Made by a program: the position numbers and the translations under genes. A model generated the notes under the pieces. The model made no database searches. It saw only the letters and a list, made by a program, of their open reading frames with translations, and had not been told where the DNA came from. DNA of 50,714 nucleotides from Deltaproteobacteria bacterium. GTDB lineage: Bacteria > Desulfobacterota > Dissulfuribacteria > Dissulfuribacterales > UBA3076. This document shows positions 1 through 10,975 of this stretch, piece after piece (position 1 is the stretch's first letter; each line of letters begins with the position of its first letter). The stretch spans positions 1 to 50,714 of the forward strand of contig DQXT01000033.1 of NCBI GenBank assembly GCA_011042225.1. The letters run 5' to 3'.

Positions 1-74
1 GCCGGAAAAGGGGGACGTTGGTTCTAAAGCATTTTGACAGGAGCGAAATTCTTCTTATACTGTATACTGGGACC

Positions 75-283
75 ATGCCAAGACAACCACGCCTGGATAC
101 GCCTGGAGCCCTTCACCATGTGATGGCCAGAGGCATTGAAAGAAAAAGAATCTCAAGAACAAATTTGACAAAGAGGATTTCCTCAAACGGCTGGCCGAAC
201 TGTGTGATACCGAAAGCCTGGCCGTTTATGCATGGATCCTCATGCCAAATCATGCATACCTTCTTGTGAGGACCGGTAGAAAG
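75..283 (+). pseudogene. REP-associated / IS200-like (Y1_Tnp) transposase remnant, N-terminal part, frameshifted near 155
   Basis: Frame 1 reads [26 protein letters not shown]. It continues in another frame as [43 protein letters not shown], the typical N-terminus of REP-associated tyrosine transposases. The C-terminal half is missing. Confidence 0.75.
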
Positions 284-445
284 GTATTCGCCGCAGATCT
301 CCGCAAGGCGTCCCCATGCTACTATGCGATGCCATTCGGTCTCTTCCTGCCATTCTCCATCCCGTTTTACCGGGGTGTTGGTGGCGAGGTTGAGATTGAC
401 AACCGCCGTTCCGCTTTGGGTATGACGAACTTCGTTTTTCCCGGG
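275..445 (-). pseudogene. Single-stranded DNA-binding protein (SSB) gene fragment
   Basis: Minus-strand translation [55 protein letters not shown] matches the SSB OB-fold core. Both the start and the C-terminal half are missing. Confidence 0.75.
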
Positions 446-559
446 CACCCGGTAAAGACCTCTTGAGCTTCGTCCCGCACAGGACCACACTGTGGTTAGA
501 AATAGGTTAGAAAAAATGAAAAAGGTTACAGAATAGACTCTATAACCTTTTGATTTTAT

Positions 560-636
560 TGGTCCGCCCAGCAGGACTCGAACCTGCAACCTGCGGATTA
601 GAAGTCCGCTGCTCTATCCAGTTGAGCCATGGGCGG
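560..636 (-). tRNA. tRNA-Arg (anticodon UCU), CCA encoded
   Basis: Reverse complement CCGCCCATGGCTCAACTGGATAGAGCAGCGGACTTCTAATCCGCAGGTTGCAGGTTCGAGTCCTGCTGGGCGGACCA folds as a cloverleaf (acceptor CCGCCCA/TGGGCGG) with anticodon loop CTTCTAA. Confidence 0.95.
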
Positions 637-753
637 AAACTGAATAACCGATTTGAATCCGTGTATAATCTCTTATAATATCGTTGTAAAGTGACTCCAT
701 CCGTAACTCTTTATATTTTTAATCAACTCTTGCACTCCTGAATCAGTGCACCA

Positions 754-1449
754 CTAAAGATGTTTTAATACCTCTGACAACCGATTTACCTTGATCTGCA
801 ATTCATTCAGTCCGGCATGATTTTGTATCACATAATCAGCCTTTGCAGCCTTTACTTCCTGAGAAATCTGAGTAGCTATCCATTTAGAGGCCATGTCACG
901 GGATATCTTCCTGCGTTTGATCAGGCGCTCCATACAAAGCGAATCAGGCGCCAGTACTGCAACTATATAGTCAAAAAGTTTTTGCCAGCCTGCTTCAAAG
1001 AGTAAAGGCACTTCAACTATTACGATATTCTTTCCTGAAGCGGCCAAATGTTGAAGCATTCCATCCATTCTTTTAAATACATAGGGATGAACTATATTTT
1101 CAACAAGCTTCCGTGCGCTGGCATCGTCCAATATGATGTTCAGCAACCGGTGCCTGCCAAGGACCTTATTGTCATCTAAAATTTCTTTTCCAAAGGTTTT
1201 GACGAGCTCCGCTAAAGCCGGTTCCCCAGGTACGGTAACCTCTTTGGCAAGCATGTCTGTATCAATGACCGGGAAATTATGCCCTGACAACATCCTTCCC
1301 GCGGTACTCTTCCCCGAGGCTATCCCCCCGGTAAGGCCTATGACTTTGTCGGGCCAGTTAAGGGGTCTTTTGCAAAATTCATCTTTTTTAGACAAAATTT
1401 TTTGGTGAAATGATATCGAAGTCATGTCAAGGGTCCATTGGAAAAGCAA
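754..1449 (-). CDS. coaE: Dephospho-CoA kinase (start may be the internal ATG at about 1425)
   Basis: P-loop VIGLTGGIASGKSTAGRML and the CoaE motif VEVPLLFEAGWQKLFDYIVAV. Confidence 0.92.
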   Translation of the reverse strand: MLFQWTLDMTSISFHQKILSKKDEFCKRPLNWPDKVIGLTGGIASGKSTAGRMLSGHNFPVIDTDMLAKEVTVPGEPALAELVKTFGKEILDDNKVLGRHRLLNIILDDASARKLVENIVHPYVFKRMDGMLQHLAASGKNIVIVEVPLLFEAGWQKLFDYIVAVLAPDSLCMERLIKRRKISRDMASKWIATQISQEVKAAKADYVIQNHAGLNELQIKVNRLSEVLKHL

Positions 1450-1619
1450 TGGATGAAAAGTCAGTAGAATACATTTGTTATTATCAATAATACAGTAAAT
1501 ATAAAAAATGGCGAAACACTAAAAGATCTGAACCGGCCCCCTTTTCTCATTGCAGAGATCCTGACTTTCTCCGCTTGAAAAGGCCTTAATCTTGCCTGAA
1601 AGGTACTGTTTATTACAGT

Positions 1620-2036
1620 TTACTCCTTGCCTTCTTCTCTGGAAGGTGCTACAAGCAGAGTCAGACCCCTGACTTCTTCGACCCGAACGGCCTCTCCCTT
1701 TTCCATGGGTGGATTACCGTTCTTCAGCTCGGCCTTCCACAGCTCCCCATGGATTCGAATGTAGCCAGACGGTGCAAGCCGCTCCCTGGCGGTCCCCTGC
1801 CTGCCAACCATCGAATGTGCATCCCCATGTGAATTCCATTCATGGGCCCGCCGGACAAAGGGAAACAGGATTACGTCTTTAGCCACTGAGATAGCTACAA
1901 GACCATATATGGACCATACTGGAAGGTCGAACCATTTGTGTATCTGGATCAGTATTAAGATCAGCAGGGCCGTACCGGGTACTTGAAGAATTATATATCT
2001 CACCAGGACTCGAACTGTCCAACCCGTCTCTTTCAT
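1620..2036 (-). CDS. NfeD-like membrane protein with C-terminal OB-fold domain
   Basis: N-terminal hydrophobic segments followed by MVGRQGTARERLAPSGYIRIHGELWKAEL...GEAVRVEEVRGLTLLV, an NfeD C-terminal domain. Confidence 0.8.
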   Translation of the reverse strand: MKETGWTVRVLVRYIILQVPGTALLILILIQIHKWFDLPVWSIYGLVAISVAKDVILFPFVRRAHEWNSHGDAHSMVGRQGTARERLAPSGYIRIHGELWKAELKNGNPPMEKGEAVRVEEVRGLTLLVAPSREEGKE

Positions 2037-2426
2037 GTCCCTTGTTACTACCTCGGCAACTCCGGAGTTAAGGATCGATTCCCTTAGAGTCTTCAGCCTT
2101 TCTCTATCTCATATTAATATTAAGGTATTCAGACAACAACGTTTTCAGAGAAACAAAAAAACAAACCGGCATACATATTTACAAAACTTGGAGACAATGG
2201 ATTCAACTGCTCCCAGAACACCCCCGGAATAACATCTTAGTGAAATCTAAAAAACTCTTTTAATCAACGCCCGAATAACTCTCCATTCTTAGTGAAAATC
2301 TGATTAAGAAGAAATTGAGACATGTTCAAGGCTATACAAAAATAACGAAGTCTGCCAAGACCCCTTTGGGGATTGACAAATTCACCTATAGAGAGCAGAA
2401 TCATCGTGGTTATAGGTAATCTGGAC

Positions 2427-4292
2427 ATGAGCAGACAGATAAAATACAAATTTGTGGACCAGCTTAATGAGAAAGTCATGCTGGGAGACGGCGCCTTTGG
2501 GACGTATCTCTTCGAAAAAGGTGTAGACCTCTCAAAAAATACCGATCTGCTTAACCTCAGCGATCCGGACCTGGTCTATTCTATTCACGAGGAATACATC
2601 AGGGCTGGAAGCGAACTCATTGAGACCAATACATTTGGGGCCAATCGTTTTAAAATGATCAAGTTCGGCCGGGAGCACAAGATTCGTGAAATTAACCTGA
2701 AGGGGGCTGAACTGGCCTGCAGGGCGGCGGGCAATGATATATTTGTAGGCGGATCCATTGGCCCGACAGGTGTAAAGTTTCCGCTTGAGAACGATAAAGT
2801 TGATTCAAGTGCGGTTCAGGAGGCCTTTTTTGAACAGATGACCGCCCTGCTGGAAGGCGGAGTTGATCTGTTCATTATTGAGACCTTTACTTATCTGGAT
2901 GAGATACTTTTGGCTATTGAAACGGCAAAGAAGGTTGCACCCGATATTCCGATTGTAGCTCAAATGATCTACCCGTTCCGTGGGCGAACAGCCATCGGCC
3001 TGGATGCCCTTGATTGTGGCAGGGCGACAGCCGCCGCAGGGGCCACAGTCGTTGGCACGAATTGCGGACGGGGAGTCAAATCTATGCTCTCAGCGGTTGA
3101 GCGGCTGTCCCTACTTAAGGATACGGTCCTCCTCTCAGCGTTTCCCAATGCCGGATTACCAGAAGTCATAGAACACCGCATGGTGTATTCCACACCGCCA
3201 AGCTATATGGCTGAAAAGGTGGCTGAAATGGTCAAGCTTGGGGTCCGGCTGATTGGCGGATGCTGCGGTACTACACCGGCCCATATCCATGAATTCAGAC
3301 AGCACCTTCACATCAAGAGACCCAAGGCCATAGGGGTTGCAGTCAGCGTGGAAAAGGCATCTGATCTGCCCGAAGACGGAAAGGACCTCACCGGCCGGGG
3401 CGGAATGATCGACGGCCTCAAACCCGACCGCATCCCTGTGCTTGTGGAAGTGGACCCTCCCAAGCATCTTGATGTAGAGGGAATTCTCACTGGAGCAAAA
3501 GCACTGGCCGGTGCCGGCGCTGATGCCATCACCCTTGCCGAACATCCCCTGGCCGTTCTTCGAACGGACAATCTATCCCTTGCGCACAGAATTCGGGTAG
3601 AGACAGGTATACAGACGGTACTACATCTGACCTGCAGAGATCGGAACGTATTAGGTCTTCAGGCACAGATTATGGGGGCTCATGTCCTTGGACTGGAGGC
3701 CATATTGGCCATTACCGGGGATCCGGCCACCTCAACGGATCAGCCTGGTGTCAGTGGAGTATTTGATGTCCGTTCCTTTGGCCTGATTCAAATGATAAGT
3801 CAGTTCAACCGTGGCCTGAATATGGCAGGGGTATCAATGAAAGAGCGCACTAATTTCTCTATTGGCGCTGCCTTCAGCTATCGTCCTGCAAATCCTGATC
3901 TACAGATCAGCAGACTGGCACGAAAGGCCGATCTGGGCGCGCATTTTGTCATGACCCAGCCTATTTTTGATCGAGATGCCGTAGAGGCCATGATGAATAG
4001 TACGCAACACCTTAACCTCTTGATTTTCACAGGTATTTTTCCTCTGATATCCGCCAGGAACGCGGATTTCCTTCACAACGAAATCCCAGGCATCTCAATT
4101 CCCACAGAGATTCGAAAACACCTATGGAAGTATGAAAAGGTCGAAGACCAGCGCAAGGCGGCCCTAGACCTGGCCAGAAAACTGATTGCCGATATCATTT
4201 CATTCGTTGACGGACTCTATTTGATCAGTCCCCTCAATAAGTGGGAAATTCCATTAACGTTATTGCAGGAACTAAGGGCCGCCGGACATTGA
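2427..4292 (+). CDS. Bifunctional homocysteine S-methyltransferase / methylenetetrahydrofolate reductase (YitJ type)
   Basis: N-terminal homocysteine-binding domain (LGDGAFGTYLFEKG; GGCCGTTPAHI) fused to an MTHFR-like domain (LTCRDRN, AITGDP, QPIFD). ORF track starts at 2373; ATG at 2427 is preferred. Confidence 0.9.
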   Translation: MSRQIKYKFVDQLNEKVMLGDGAFGTYLFEKGVDLSKNTDLLNLSDPDLVYSIHEEYIRAGSELIETNTFGANRFKMIKFGREHKIREINLKGAELACRAAGNDIFVGGSIGPTGVKFPLENDKVDSSAVQEAFFEQMTALLEGGVDLFIIETFTYLDEILLAIETAKKVAPDIPIVAQMIYPFRGRTAIGLDALDCGRATAAAGATVVGTNCGRGVKSMLSAVERLSLLKDTVLLSAFPNAGLPEVIEHRMVYSTPPSYMAEKVAEMVKLGVRLIGGCCGTTPAHIHEFRQHLHIKRPKAIGVAVSVEKASDLPEDGKDLTGRGGMIDGLKPDRIPVLVEVDPPKHLDVEGILTGAKALAGAGADAITLAEHPLAVLRTDNLSLAHRIRVETGIQTVLHLTCRDRNVLGLQAQIMGAHVLGLEAILAITGDPATSTDQPGVSGVFDVRSFGLIQMISQFNRGLNMAGVSMKERTNFSIGAAFSYRPANPDLQISRLARKADLGAHFVMTQPIFDRDAVEAMMNSTQHLNLLIFTGIFPLISARNADFLHNEIPGISIPTEIRKHLWKYEKVEDQRKAALDLARKLIADIISFVDGLYLISPLNKWEIPLTLLQELRAAGH

Positions 4293-4554
4293 TGCAAGGC
4301 CGTTGTTCACTATTCTCTTTATTGCTAAAGCTACTGCAAACGCTAAGATAAAAGCATCTTCACGTCTATTTGAAATTCAATTGATAATTACGACCTGTTA
4401 GCAAAAGACCACTAACTGATAATATCTACTGCATTCAACTGCAGCGGCGCCAGGCACCTATTAAAATTGAAATAGCCCCTAAAATAAGTTATTATAAACA
4501 ATAAATTGCGTTTATACCGGCTAATATTGTTAATATGTAGGTTGGTGGCTTATT

Positions 4555-6036
4555 TTGTTAAGTCCCGCTCCCAAAAAAAATTATGTATCACCTTTTTCGA
4601 AGTCCGAGATGTCATCTTTAAAATCACTGGTCAAACTGACTGTTAGGTGCAAAAATCTTTTTGAATCCGGAGCAGGAATAGTAGTAGCAGTTTCAGGTGG
4701 ACCGGATTCTGTCTGTTTGCTGCATATTCTTTATTTATTGAGCAGCGAGTGGGATCTGGCCCTTGAAGTAGCCCACTTTGAGCACGGCCTCAGGGGCTCT
4801 GAATCCAGAGACGATGCCTGTTTTGTCAAAAGGCTGTCTCATAATTTTGGGCTCGGTTTTTCTATTGAACACGGCAATGTCAAAGCCTTTGCACGCAGGG
4901 AAGGCATAGGAATTCAGGAGGCTGCTCGAATCCTCAGATACGAATTTCTGGAACGCGTGCGCATTAAAACCAAGAGCGCATATATAGCCACGGCACATAC
5001 TGCCGACGACCAGGCAGAAGAGGTGCTGATGCGCTTGATCAGAGGTACAGGTCTCTCAGGACTCAGTGGAATTCCATGGATAAGAGATAACTGCATAGTC
5101 CGTCCGCTTCTAGGTGTAACCAAGCAGCAGATACTGGACCACCTTAAAGTCTATGATATACCATATGTAATAGATCGATCTAATAACAGCAGGAAATATC
5201 TGCGAAACCGGATTCGCAAAGACCTTGTGCCGCTTTTGACTAAGAAATTCAACCCTGCCATTGTGCGTACTATCAACCGTATGACAGAAATGCTGGCAGA
5301 AGATCATCACCTGTTGACAGAGATGGCGGAAAAGGCATATCAGAATTCATTGTCATTGCCTTCCCGGGAAGGAAAACTGTGTTTCAGTATAAAAAAAATA
5401 AAAAAATATCCCGAACCGATTCGCCGCAGGATTTACAGAATGGCCCTTAGGGATTTGAGACTATTCAGCGGCAGGGTAAGGGCCGGCCATCTTCTTGGTA
5501 TAGATAAGTTGGTTAACAGTCTTAAAGACCCTTGCGCCTCGTTCAGGCTGCCCGGAGGTGCTATGGCATTTAGAAGATATGAAGATCTGTTTATTTCCTC
5601 TTCCAGCCCTGAAAAACAAATTCCGGATTCAAATGACACCGGTTTTTCAGTGTGCGTTACCGGACATGGACATTGGCCTACCCCCAATGGAAAGGGATAC
5701 GTGGAGATTTTATTATCAGATGTTACAAGTGACTTTAGATCCAGAGACCGAAAGGAGTATTTCAAGCCCCTGTGGTTAAATCCTCAGGCTGTTGAGTTTC
5801 CTCTTGATCTCAGGACCAGAAGGCCCGGTGAAATTTTCTGGCCCCTGGGCTCTCCGTCACCTTTTAAACTCAAAAAATTTTTAATATCAAGCAAAATCCC
5901 GCGCGATATCAGAGACTCTTTGCCAATACTCGCCAGAGGCAAAGAAGTAGTAGCGATAGCAGGAGTTGAAATCTCCCATCCCTACAGGCTCCTTCAAACG
6001 AGCAGAAAGGCGCTTTCGCTTCAGTGGATAATCTAA
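4555..6036 (+). CDS. tilS: tRNA(Ile)-lysidine synthase (alternative ATG start at 4609)
   Basis: SGGPDSVCLLHIL PP-loop, AHTADDQAEEVLMRLIRGTGLSGLSGI, and C-terminal TilS substrate-binding region. Confidence 0.93.
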   Translation: MLSPAPKKNYVSPFSKSEMSSLKSLVKLTVRCKNLFESGAGIVVAVSGGPDSVCLLHILYLLSSEWDLALEVAHFEHGLRGSESRDDACFVKRLSHNFGLGFSIEHGNVKAFARREGIGIQEAARILRYEFLERVRIKTKSAYIATAHTADDQAEEVLMRLIRGTGLSGLSGIPWIRDNCIVRPLLGVTKQQILDHLKVYDIPYVIDRSNNSRKYLRNRIRKDLVPLLTKKFNPAIVRTINRMTEMLAEDHHLLTEMAEKAYQNSLSLPSREGKLCFSIKKIKKYPEPIRRRIYRMALRDLRLFSGRVRAGHLLGIDKLVNSLKDPCASFRLPGGAMAFRRYEDLFISSSSPEKQIPDSNDTGFSVCVTGHGHWPTPNGKGYVEILLSDVTSDFRSRDRKEYFKPLWLNPQAVEFPLDLRTRRPGEIFWPLGSPSPFKLKKFLISSKIPRDIRDSLPILARGKEVVAIAGVEISHPYRLLQTSRKALSLQWII

Positions 6037-6063
6037 AACAGGCTTCATTTCATTCACCTGTTT

Positions 6064-6083
6064 ACACTTTTTTAAAAAAGTGT
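6064..6083. terminator. Perfect palindrome downstream of tilS (candidate terminator)
   Basis: ACACTTTTTTAAAAAAGTGT directly after the tilS stop codon. Confidence 0.4.
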
Positions 6084-6331
6084 GTATTATTGAGTTAAAT
6101 GCCTATATCAGAGCTGTAAATTTGAGACTCGAAACTTGATAACGCGGCTACTGTTTTGTATTTTCCCAATTTCAAGTTTCAAATTCCACTGCCAAAATTC
6201 AAGCTCGACAAAGTATAAATAACGTTTGGTTCGTCGCAAAGTACGCCAAATAATTATTGTATTCAATTCGTTATTTTGATTTATTATATGTTCTGATTTA
6301 TGTTAAAAAAATATTATTTGGAGGATCACTC

Positions 6332-8155
6332 TTGAACACCTTTTACAGGAACTTGAGCCTGTGGCTTGTTATCGGCCTTGTTATGGTCTTTATATTCAAT
6401 CTCTTTAACGAGCCCCAGAAATCAATACAAGAAATCCCTTACAGCGGTTTTCTGGAACATGTTGAAACAGGTGGGGTGACCGCTGTTGTTATTCAGGGAG
6501 ACAGGCTTGACGGTGTATTTCAGGACCAGACGCCTTTTTTTACTGTAATACCTGCTCAGGACCCCGATATGATGCATTTGTTAAAAGAAAAAGGTGTTAC
6601 CATCCAGGTGAAACCCATTGAGGATACACCATGGTATCTTACATTGCTGATTTCGTGGTTTCCCATGTTGCTCCTCATAGGCGTATGGATTTTCTTCATG
6701 AGACAGATGCAGACAGGAGGCGGTCGTGCCCTGTCCTTTGGCCGTAGCAAGGCAAAGCTTGTCACTGAAGATACTACAAAGGTTACCTTTAAAGATGTGG
6801 CAGGTATAGAAGAGGCCAAGGAGGAACTGGAGGAGATAATCGACTTTTTAAAAGATCCCAAAAAGTTCACGCGTCTCGGCGGCAGAATCCCAAAAGGTGT
6901 CTTGCTTATCGGGTCACCCGGTACGGGTAAAACGCTTCTGGCCAGGGCCATAGCCGGAGAAGCGGGTGTGCCGTTTTTCACTATCAGCGGATCCGACTTT
7001 GTGGAGATGTTTGTCGGTGTCGGCGCTTCCAGAGTAAGAGACCTCTTTGTCCAGGCAAAGAAAAATGCGCCATGCATTATTTTCATTGATGAATTAGATG
7101 CAGTAGGCCGTCATAGAGGTGCCGGACTCGGAGGCGGACATGATGAAAGGGAACAGACGTTAAATCAGCTCCTGGTGGAAATGGACGGTTTTGAGAGCAC
7201 TGAAGGCGTCATTTTGGTTGCGGCTACCAACAGACCTGATGTATTGGATCCGGCCCTGTTAAGACCAGGGCGCTTCGATCGACAAGTAATTGTCCCTGTA
7301 CCCGATCTCAGAGGACGTGAAAAAATATTGGAGGTACACGTAAATAATATCCCGCTTGGACCCGATGTTGAACTGTCATTAATAGCCAGGGGTACACCTG
7401 GATTCTCCGGTGCCGATCTTGAAAATCTTGTAAACGAGGCAGCCCTCCTTGCGGCCAGAGACAACAAAGAGACCGTTAGCATGAATGATTTCGAAAAGGC
7501 CAAAGACAAGGTGCTTATGGGCACCGAGAGAAAAAGCCTCATTATCTCGGATGAGGAAAAGCGCATAACTGCTTATCATGAAGCAGGACATACGTTGGTG
7601 GCAAAGATCCTCCCCGGCACTGATCCAATCCACAAGGTAACCATCATACCAAGGGGTCGTGCGCTTGGGCTCACCCAGCAGCTTCCGGAAGATGAACGTC
7701 ATAGCTATTCGAGGTCATATCTTCTTAACAGCCTTGCAATCCTCATGGGAGGCAGGGTAGCAGAAGAGCTGATAATGAATGAATTTACCACCGGGGCGGG
7801 AAATGATATTGAAAAGGCCTCACACCTGGCAAGAAAGATGGTCTGTGAGTGGGGCATGAGTGAGGGGCTTGGCCCGATTGCATTCGGCAGGAAGGAAGAA
7901 CACCCGTTTCTCGGCAGGGACTTTAGTCAGGTTAAAGACTATGGCGAGGAAACAGCCCAAAGAATAGATCAAGAGATCCTGAAAATAGTGCATGATTCAT
8001 ACAAACGAGCCAAGTCTTTGATTCAGGAAAATATCGATTGTCTTCACGGTATTGCTAATGCCTTATTAGAGAAAGAGTCCCTTGATGCAGCCGGTATTGA
8101 ACAAATAATGAGTAACTGCCGAAAAGATACTCAGGTTCAAATGGCTGGTATCTGA
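6332..8155 (+). CDS. ftsH: ATP-dependent zinc metalloprotease FtsH (probable TTG start at 6332 after GGAGG)
   Basis: [23 protein letters not shown] Walker [32 protein letters not shown], and HEAGH zinc motif. The SD sequence GGAGGATCACTCTTG supports the TTG start. Confidence 0.97.
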   Translation: MNTFYRNLSLWLVIGLVMVFIFNLFNEPQKSIQEIPYSGFLEHVETGGVTAVVIQGDRLDGVFQDQTPFFTVIPAQDPDMMHLLKEKGVTIQVKPIEDTPWYLTLLISWFPMLLLIGVWIFFMRQMQTGGGRALSFGRSKAKLVTEDTTKVTFKDVAGIEEAKEELEEIIDFLKDPKKFTRLGGRIPKGVLLIGSPGTGKTLLARAIAGEAGVPFFTISGSDFVEMFVGVGASRVRDLFVQAKKNAPCIIFIDELDAVGRHRGAGLGGGHDEREQTLNQLLVEMDGFESTEGVILVAATNRPDVLDPALLRPGRFDRQVIVPVPDLRGREKILEVHVNNIPLGPDVELSLIARGTPGFSGADLENLVNEAALLAARDNKETVSMNDFEKAKDKVLMGTERKSLIISDEEKRITAYHEAGHTLVAKILPGTDPIHKVTIIPRGRALGLTQQLPEDERHSYSRSYLLNSLAILMGGRVAEELIMNEFTTGAGNDIEKASHLARKMVCEWGMSEGLGPIAFGRKEEHPFLGRDFSQVKDYGEETAQRIDQEILKIVHDSYKRAKSLIQENIDCLHGIANALLEKESLDAAGIEQIMSNCRKDTQVQMAGI

Positions 8156-8211
8156 TACAAAAAAATGGGCGGTTATTTACCCCTTTATAAATAGTATGAA
8201 CGGTTACGAGC

Positions 8212-9063
8212 ATGGCTCTTCCCTGTTTGACCATAAAAGAGCATATATTCCACTGGGGTTTTCGCACATATATTATGGGGGTCATAAACGTAACGCCCGA
8301 TTCATTTTCAGATGGTGGAAAATTCTGCTCTCCAGAAAGTGTTCAGCGACAGGCTGTCTCGCTGGTTTCCGCTGGAGCCGACATACTTGACATAGGAGGA
8401 GAATCTACTCGGCCTTTCTCAGAACCTGTTACTCTGGAAGAAGAATTGCGTCGGGTGATACCTGCCATAAGGGAAATACGAAAAATCAGTGATTGTCTGA
8501 TATCCGTAGATACTGTAAAGGCCGAAGTAGCCAAAGCCGCACTTTACGAGGGAGCTAATATTATCAATGATATCAGTGCATTGCGTTTTGATCCTCAAAT
8601 GGCCGATGTTATTTCCGCCCATGAAGCCACCGTTGTACTTATGCATATGAAAGGAAGCCCCAGGGATATGCAAGTGGATCCCTGTTATGAAGATGTGGTC
8701 GGGGAGGTCAGGGACTTTTTGGAAAAACGAATAACATGGGCCCATAGCAGGGGCATTCCCAAGGAAAAGATGCTTATTGACCCCGGCCTTGGATTTGGGA
8801 AAAGTTTTCAGGACAACTTGGTACTGATTAATCGGTTGCAGGAGTTTACCGACTTAGGAATACCGGTCATGGTGGGTGCGTCGCGAAAGGCCTTTCTTGG
8901 AGCGGTAACCGGAATAAAAGCGGCAAAAGAGCGAGATATTGCTACTCTGGGTGCGATTGCAGCATCAGCCATGAGGGGAGCGAATTTAGTGCGCGTACAC
9001 AATGTTGCCCTTACCAGACAGGTACTCCGGGTAGTTGACGCCATTTGCAGAGAGAGTCTTTAA
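8212..9063 (+). CDS. folP: Dihydropteroate synthase
   Basis: IMGVINVTPDSFSDGGKF, DIGGESTRPFSEPV, IDPGLGFGKSFQDNL. Confidence 0.96.
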   Translation: MALPCLTIKEHIFHWGFRTYIMGVINVTPDSFSDGGKFCSPESVQRQAVSLVSAGADILDIGGESTRPFSEPVTLEEELRRVIPAIREIRKISDCLISVDTVKAEVAKAALYEGANIINDISALRFDPQMADVISAHEATVVLMHMKGSPRDMQVDPCYEDVVGEVRDFLEKRITWAHSRGIPKEKMLIDPGLGFGKSFQDNLVLINRLQEFTDLGIPVMVGASRKAFLGAVTGIKAAKERDIATLGAIAASAMRGANLVRVHNVALTRQVLRVVDAICRESL

Positions 9064-9223
9064 TGAATCCGCTGGGAATACTAGATTTGCGGTATTGCTT
9101 AAATCGTTCAGCAATTACAATGTCCGCTAACAAATACGTCTCATTCCTCAACAATTCCTCGTCTTGCACGCGGCTTTTTTTGAGCAAAATTCTGTTTCAG
9201 GACTCTTTACAGTGTAACCTTTA

Positions 9224-10021
9224 ATGCTTGAGGGCCTTATTCAATACATACCTATAATCCGCTGGCTGGATGTAGTTGACATCCTGGTGGTCTCCTACAT
9301 CATATACCGTGTCATCCTTCTTATCAGGGGAACCCGTGCTGTACAGATGGCAGCGGGGCTGGCTTTAATTATATTAATCTATTTCGCAGCTGGTGAGCTG
9401 AAACTCTTCACTCTTCACTGGCTCTTGGAAATTATCCTTAGCTCTTTATTTCTGCTCATCATAATAGTATTTCAAGATGATATACGCAGGGCGCTGGCCC
9501 AGATGGGTCAGACCCCTTTCCCCAAACTTCGAGTAAAGACCTTCCAGGTCTTGGAGGAAATTGCAAAGGCGGCCACCAGTTTAATAGAAAGCCAAACAGG
9601 TGCATTGATAGTACTTGAAAGGGATGTAGGTTTAAAGGATTACCTTGAGTCAGGAGTAACCATTGACGGGCGAGTAAGTCGTGCCTTGCTCTGTACGATA
9701 TTTGACAAGAGAACTCCATTACATGACGGTGCGGTAATTATTCAAAAGGGTAGACTTTCAGTAGCGGGATGTATGCTGCCTTTGAGCACAAATCCAAATA
9801 TCAGTAGACGTCTTGGTACCAGACATCGGGCAGCTATAGGTATAACAGAGCAGACCGATGCTGTAGTAGTGGTGGTTTCAGAGGAAACCGGCAGTCTTTC
9901 CGTAGCTATTGCAGGAAAAATCACCAGAGACATAGATCTGGGCACGCTTAGGCGTATCCTGCACAATGCCTTTACAAGTGAAAAGACTGAAAAACCATGG
10001 TGGCGAAGGAGGATAATTTAG
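9224..10021 (+). CDS. cdaA: Diadenylate cyclase (c-di-AMP synthase)
   Basis: Three N-terminal TM segments, DGA motif HDGAVII and RHR motif GTRHRAAIG (DAC domain). Confidence 0.95.
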   Translation: MLEGLIQYIPIIRWLDVVDILVVSYIIYRVILLIRGTRAVQMAAGLALIILIYFAAGELKLFTLHWLLEIILSSLFLLIIIVFQDDIRRALAQMGQTPFPKLRVKTFQVLEEIAKAATSLIESQTGALIVLERDVGLKDYLESGVTIDGRVSRALLCTIFDKRTPLHDGAVIIQKGRLSVAGCMLPLSTNPNISRRLGTRHRAAIGITEQTDAVVVVVSEETGSLSVAIAGKITRDIDLGTLRRILHNAFTSEKTEKPWWRRRII

Positions 10022-10024
10022 CCT

Positions 10025-10975
10025 GTGCGCCAGCAAGTTTTTTTGCGAAAAAACTGGTTTCTCAAGTTGCTCTCATTGGGATTTGCCTTACTACTTTGGT
10101 TCTTTGTAGTTGGAGAACAAAAAGCCGAGATCAGCATTTCTGTACCCCTTGAAATAATTAATATACCCACTGATCTTGTGATATCCAACGATGTCCCTTC
10201 TAATATTGATGTTACAGTCTATGGACCCCGCAGCATGATTCGCGCCATGACTACAAAGGGCATTTTGAAAGTAATTGATCTCAAAGACGCTGAAATAGGC
10301 AAAACTACTGTTCACATATCACCTGATAGCCTTTCTCTACCCGGGGCAGTTCGAGCACTTAGAATACAGCCCAGCAATATTGAAATTGTGCTGGAGCCTC
10401 TCGTATTAAGCGACTTTCCGGTAAGGCCTGTCCTAAAAGGCACGGTTGCTAAATATCACAAGGTTTTAGATACGGACGTAGATCCTCCCAGAGTGGTTGT
10501 CTCAGGGCCGGAAAGTGTAATAAAGGCTATGAAGGAAATAAAGACATTCCCCATAGACCTTGATGGGGCTTCGGATGATTTTACCAAAGAGGTGGGTTTG
10601 GATATTCAGGGTATACATGTATCACTTGAAGAAAAGAAAAAATATATAGTCACTGTACATATAGTGCCTGTCCAGGGCACAAGGCGCATCACGCATATAC
10701 CCGTACAGATTGAAACCAACCAGTCCGATGTTTTGTGGTGGCCCAAAGTAGTAAGTGTGACTTTACGAGGGCCTATGCTGGATATCAGAGAGATCAAGCC
10801 TACTGATATATATGTTGGGATTTCTGTAATAGGGCTTGAACCTGGAACTCATTCCTTAGAGCCCGAGTGCATTGTCCCTGAAGAATTTATATTAATGGAG
10901 ATAATACCTAAAAATATCAAAGTGAATATTCCTGAAAAAAAGATTAAGGAACTGAAAGAATCCGGAGATCATTAA
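10025..10975 (+). CDS. cdaR: YbbR-domain protein, CdaR-like regulator (GTG start)
   Basis: N-terminal TM plus repeated YbbR-like domains, located between cdaA and glmM in the conserved operon order. Confidence 0.88.
   Translation: MRQQVFLRKNWFLKLLSLGFALLLWFFVVGEQKAEISISVPLEIINIPTDLVISNDVPSNIDVTVYGPRSMIRAMTTKGILKVIDLKDAEIGKTTVHISPDSLSLPGAVRALRIQPSNIEIVLEPLVLSDFPVRPVLKGTVAKYHKVLDTDVDPPRVVVSGPESVIKAMKEIKTFPIDLDGASDDFTKEVGLDIQGIHVSLEEKKKYIVTVHIVPVQGTRRITHIPVQIETNQSDVLWWPKVVSVTLRGPMLDIREIKPTDIYVGISVIGLEPGTHSLEPECIVPEEFILMEIIPKNIKVNIPEKKIKELKESGDH

Noticed and set aside
2427-4292. BHMT-MTHFR fusion as a novelty
   Set aside because: This bifunctional architecture (YitJ type) is well known in many bacteria.
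6556-7086. 176-aa minus-strand ORF inside ftsH
   Set aside because: Shadow ORF opposite the strongly conserved FtsH AAA domain.
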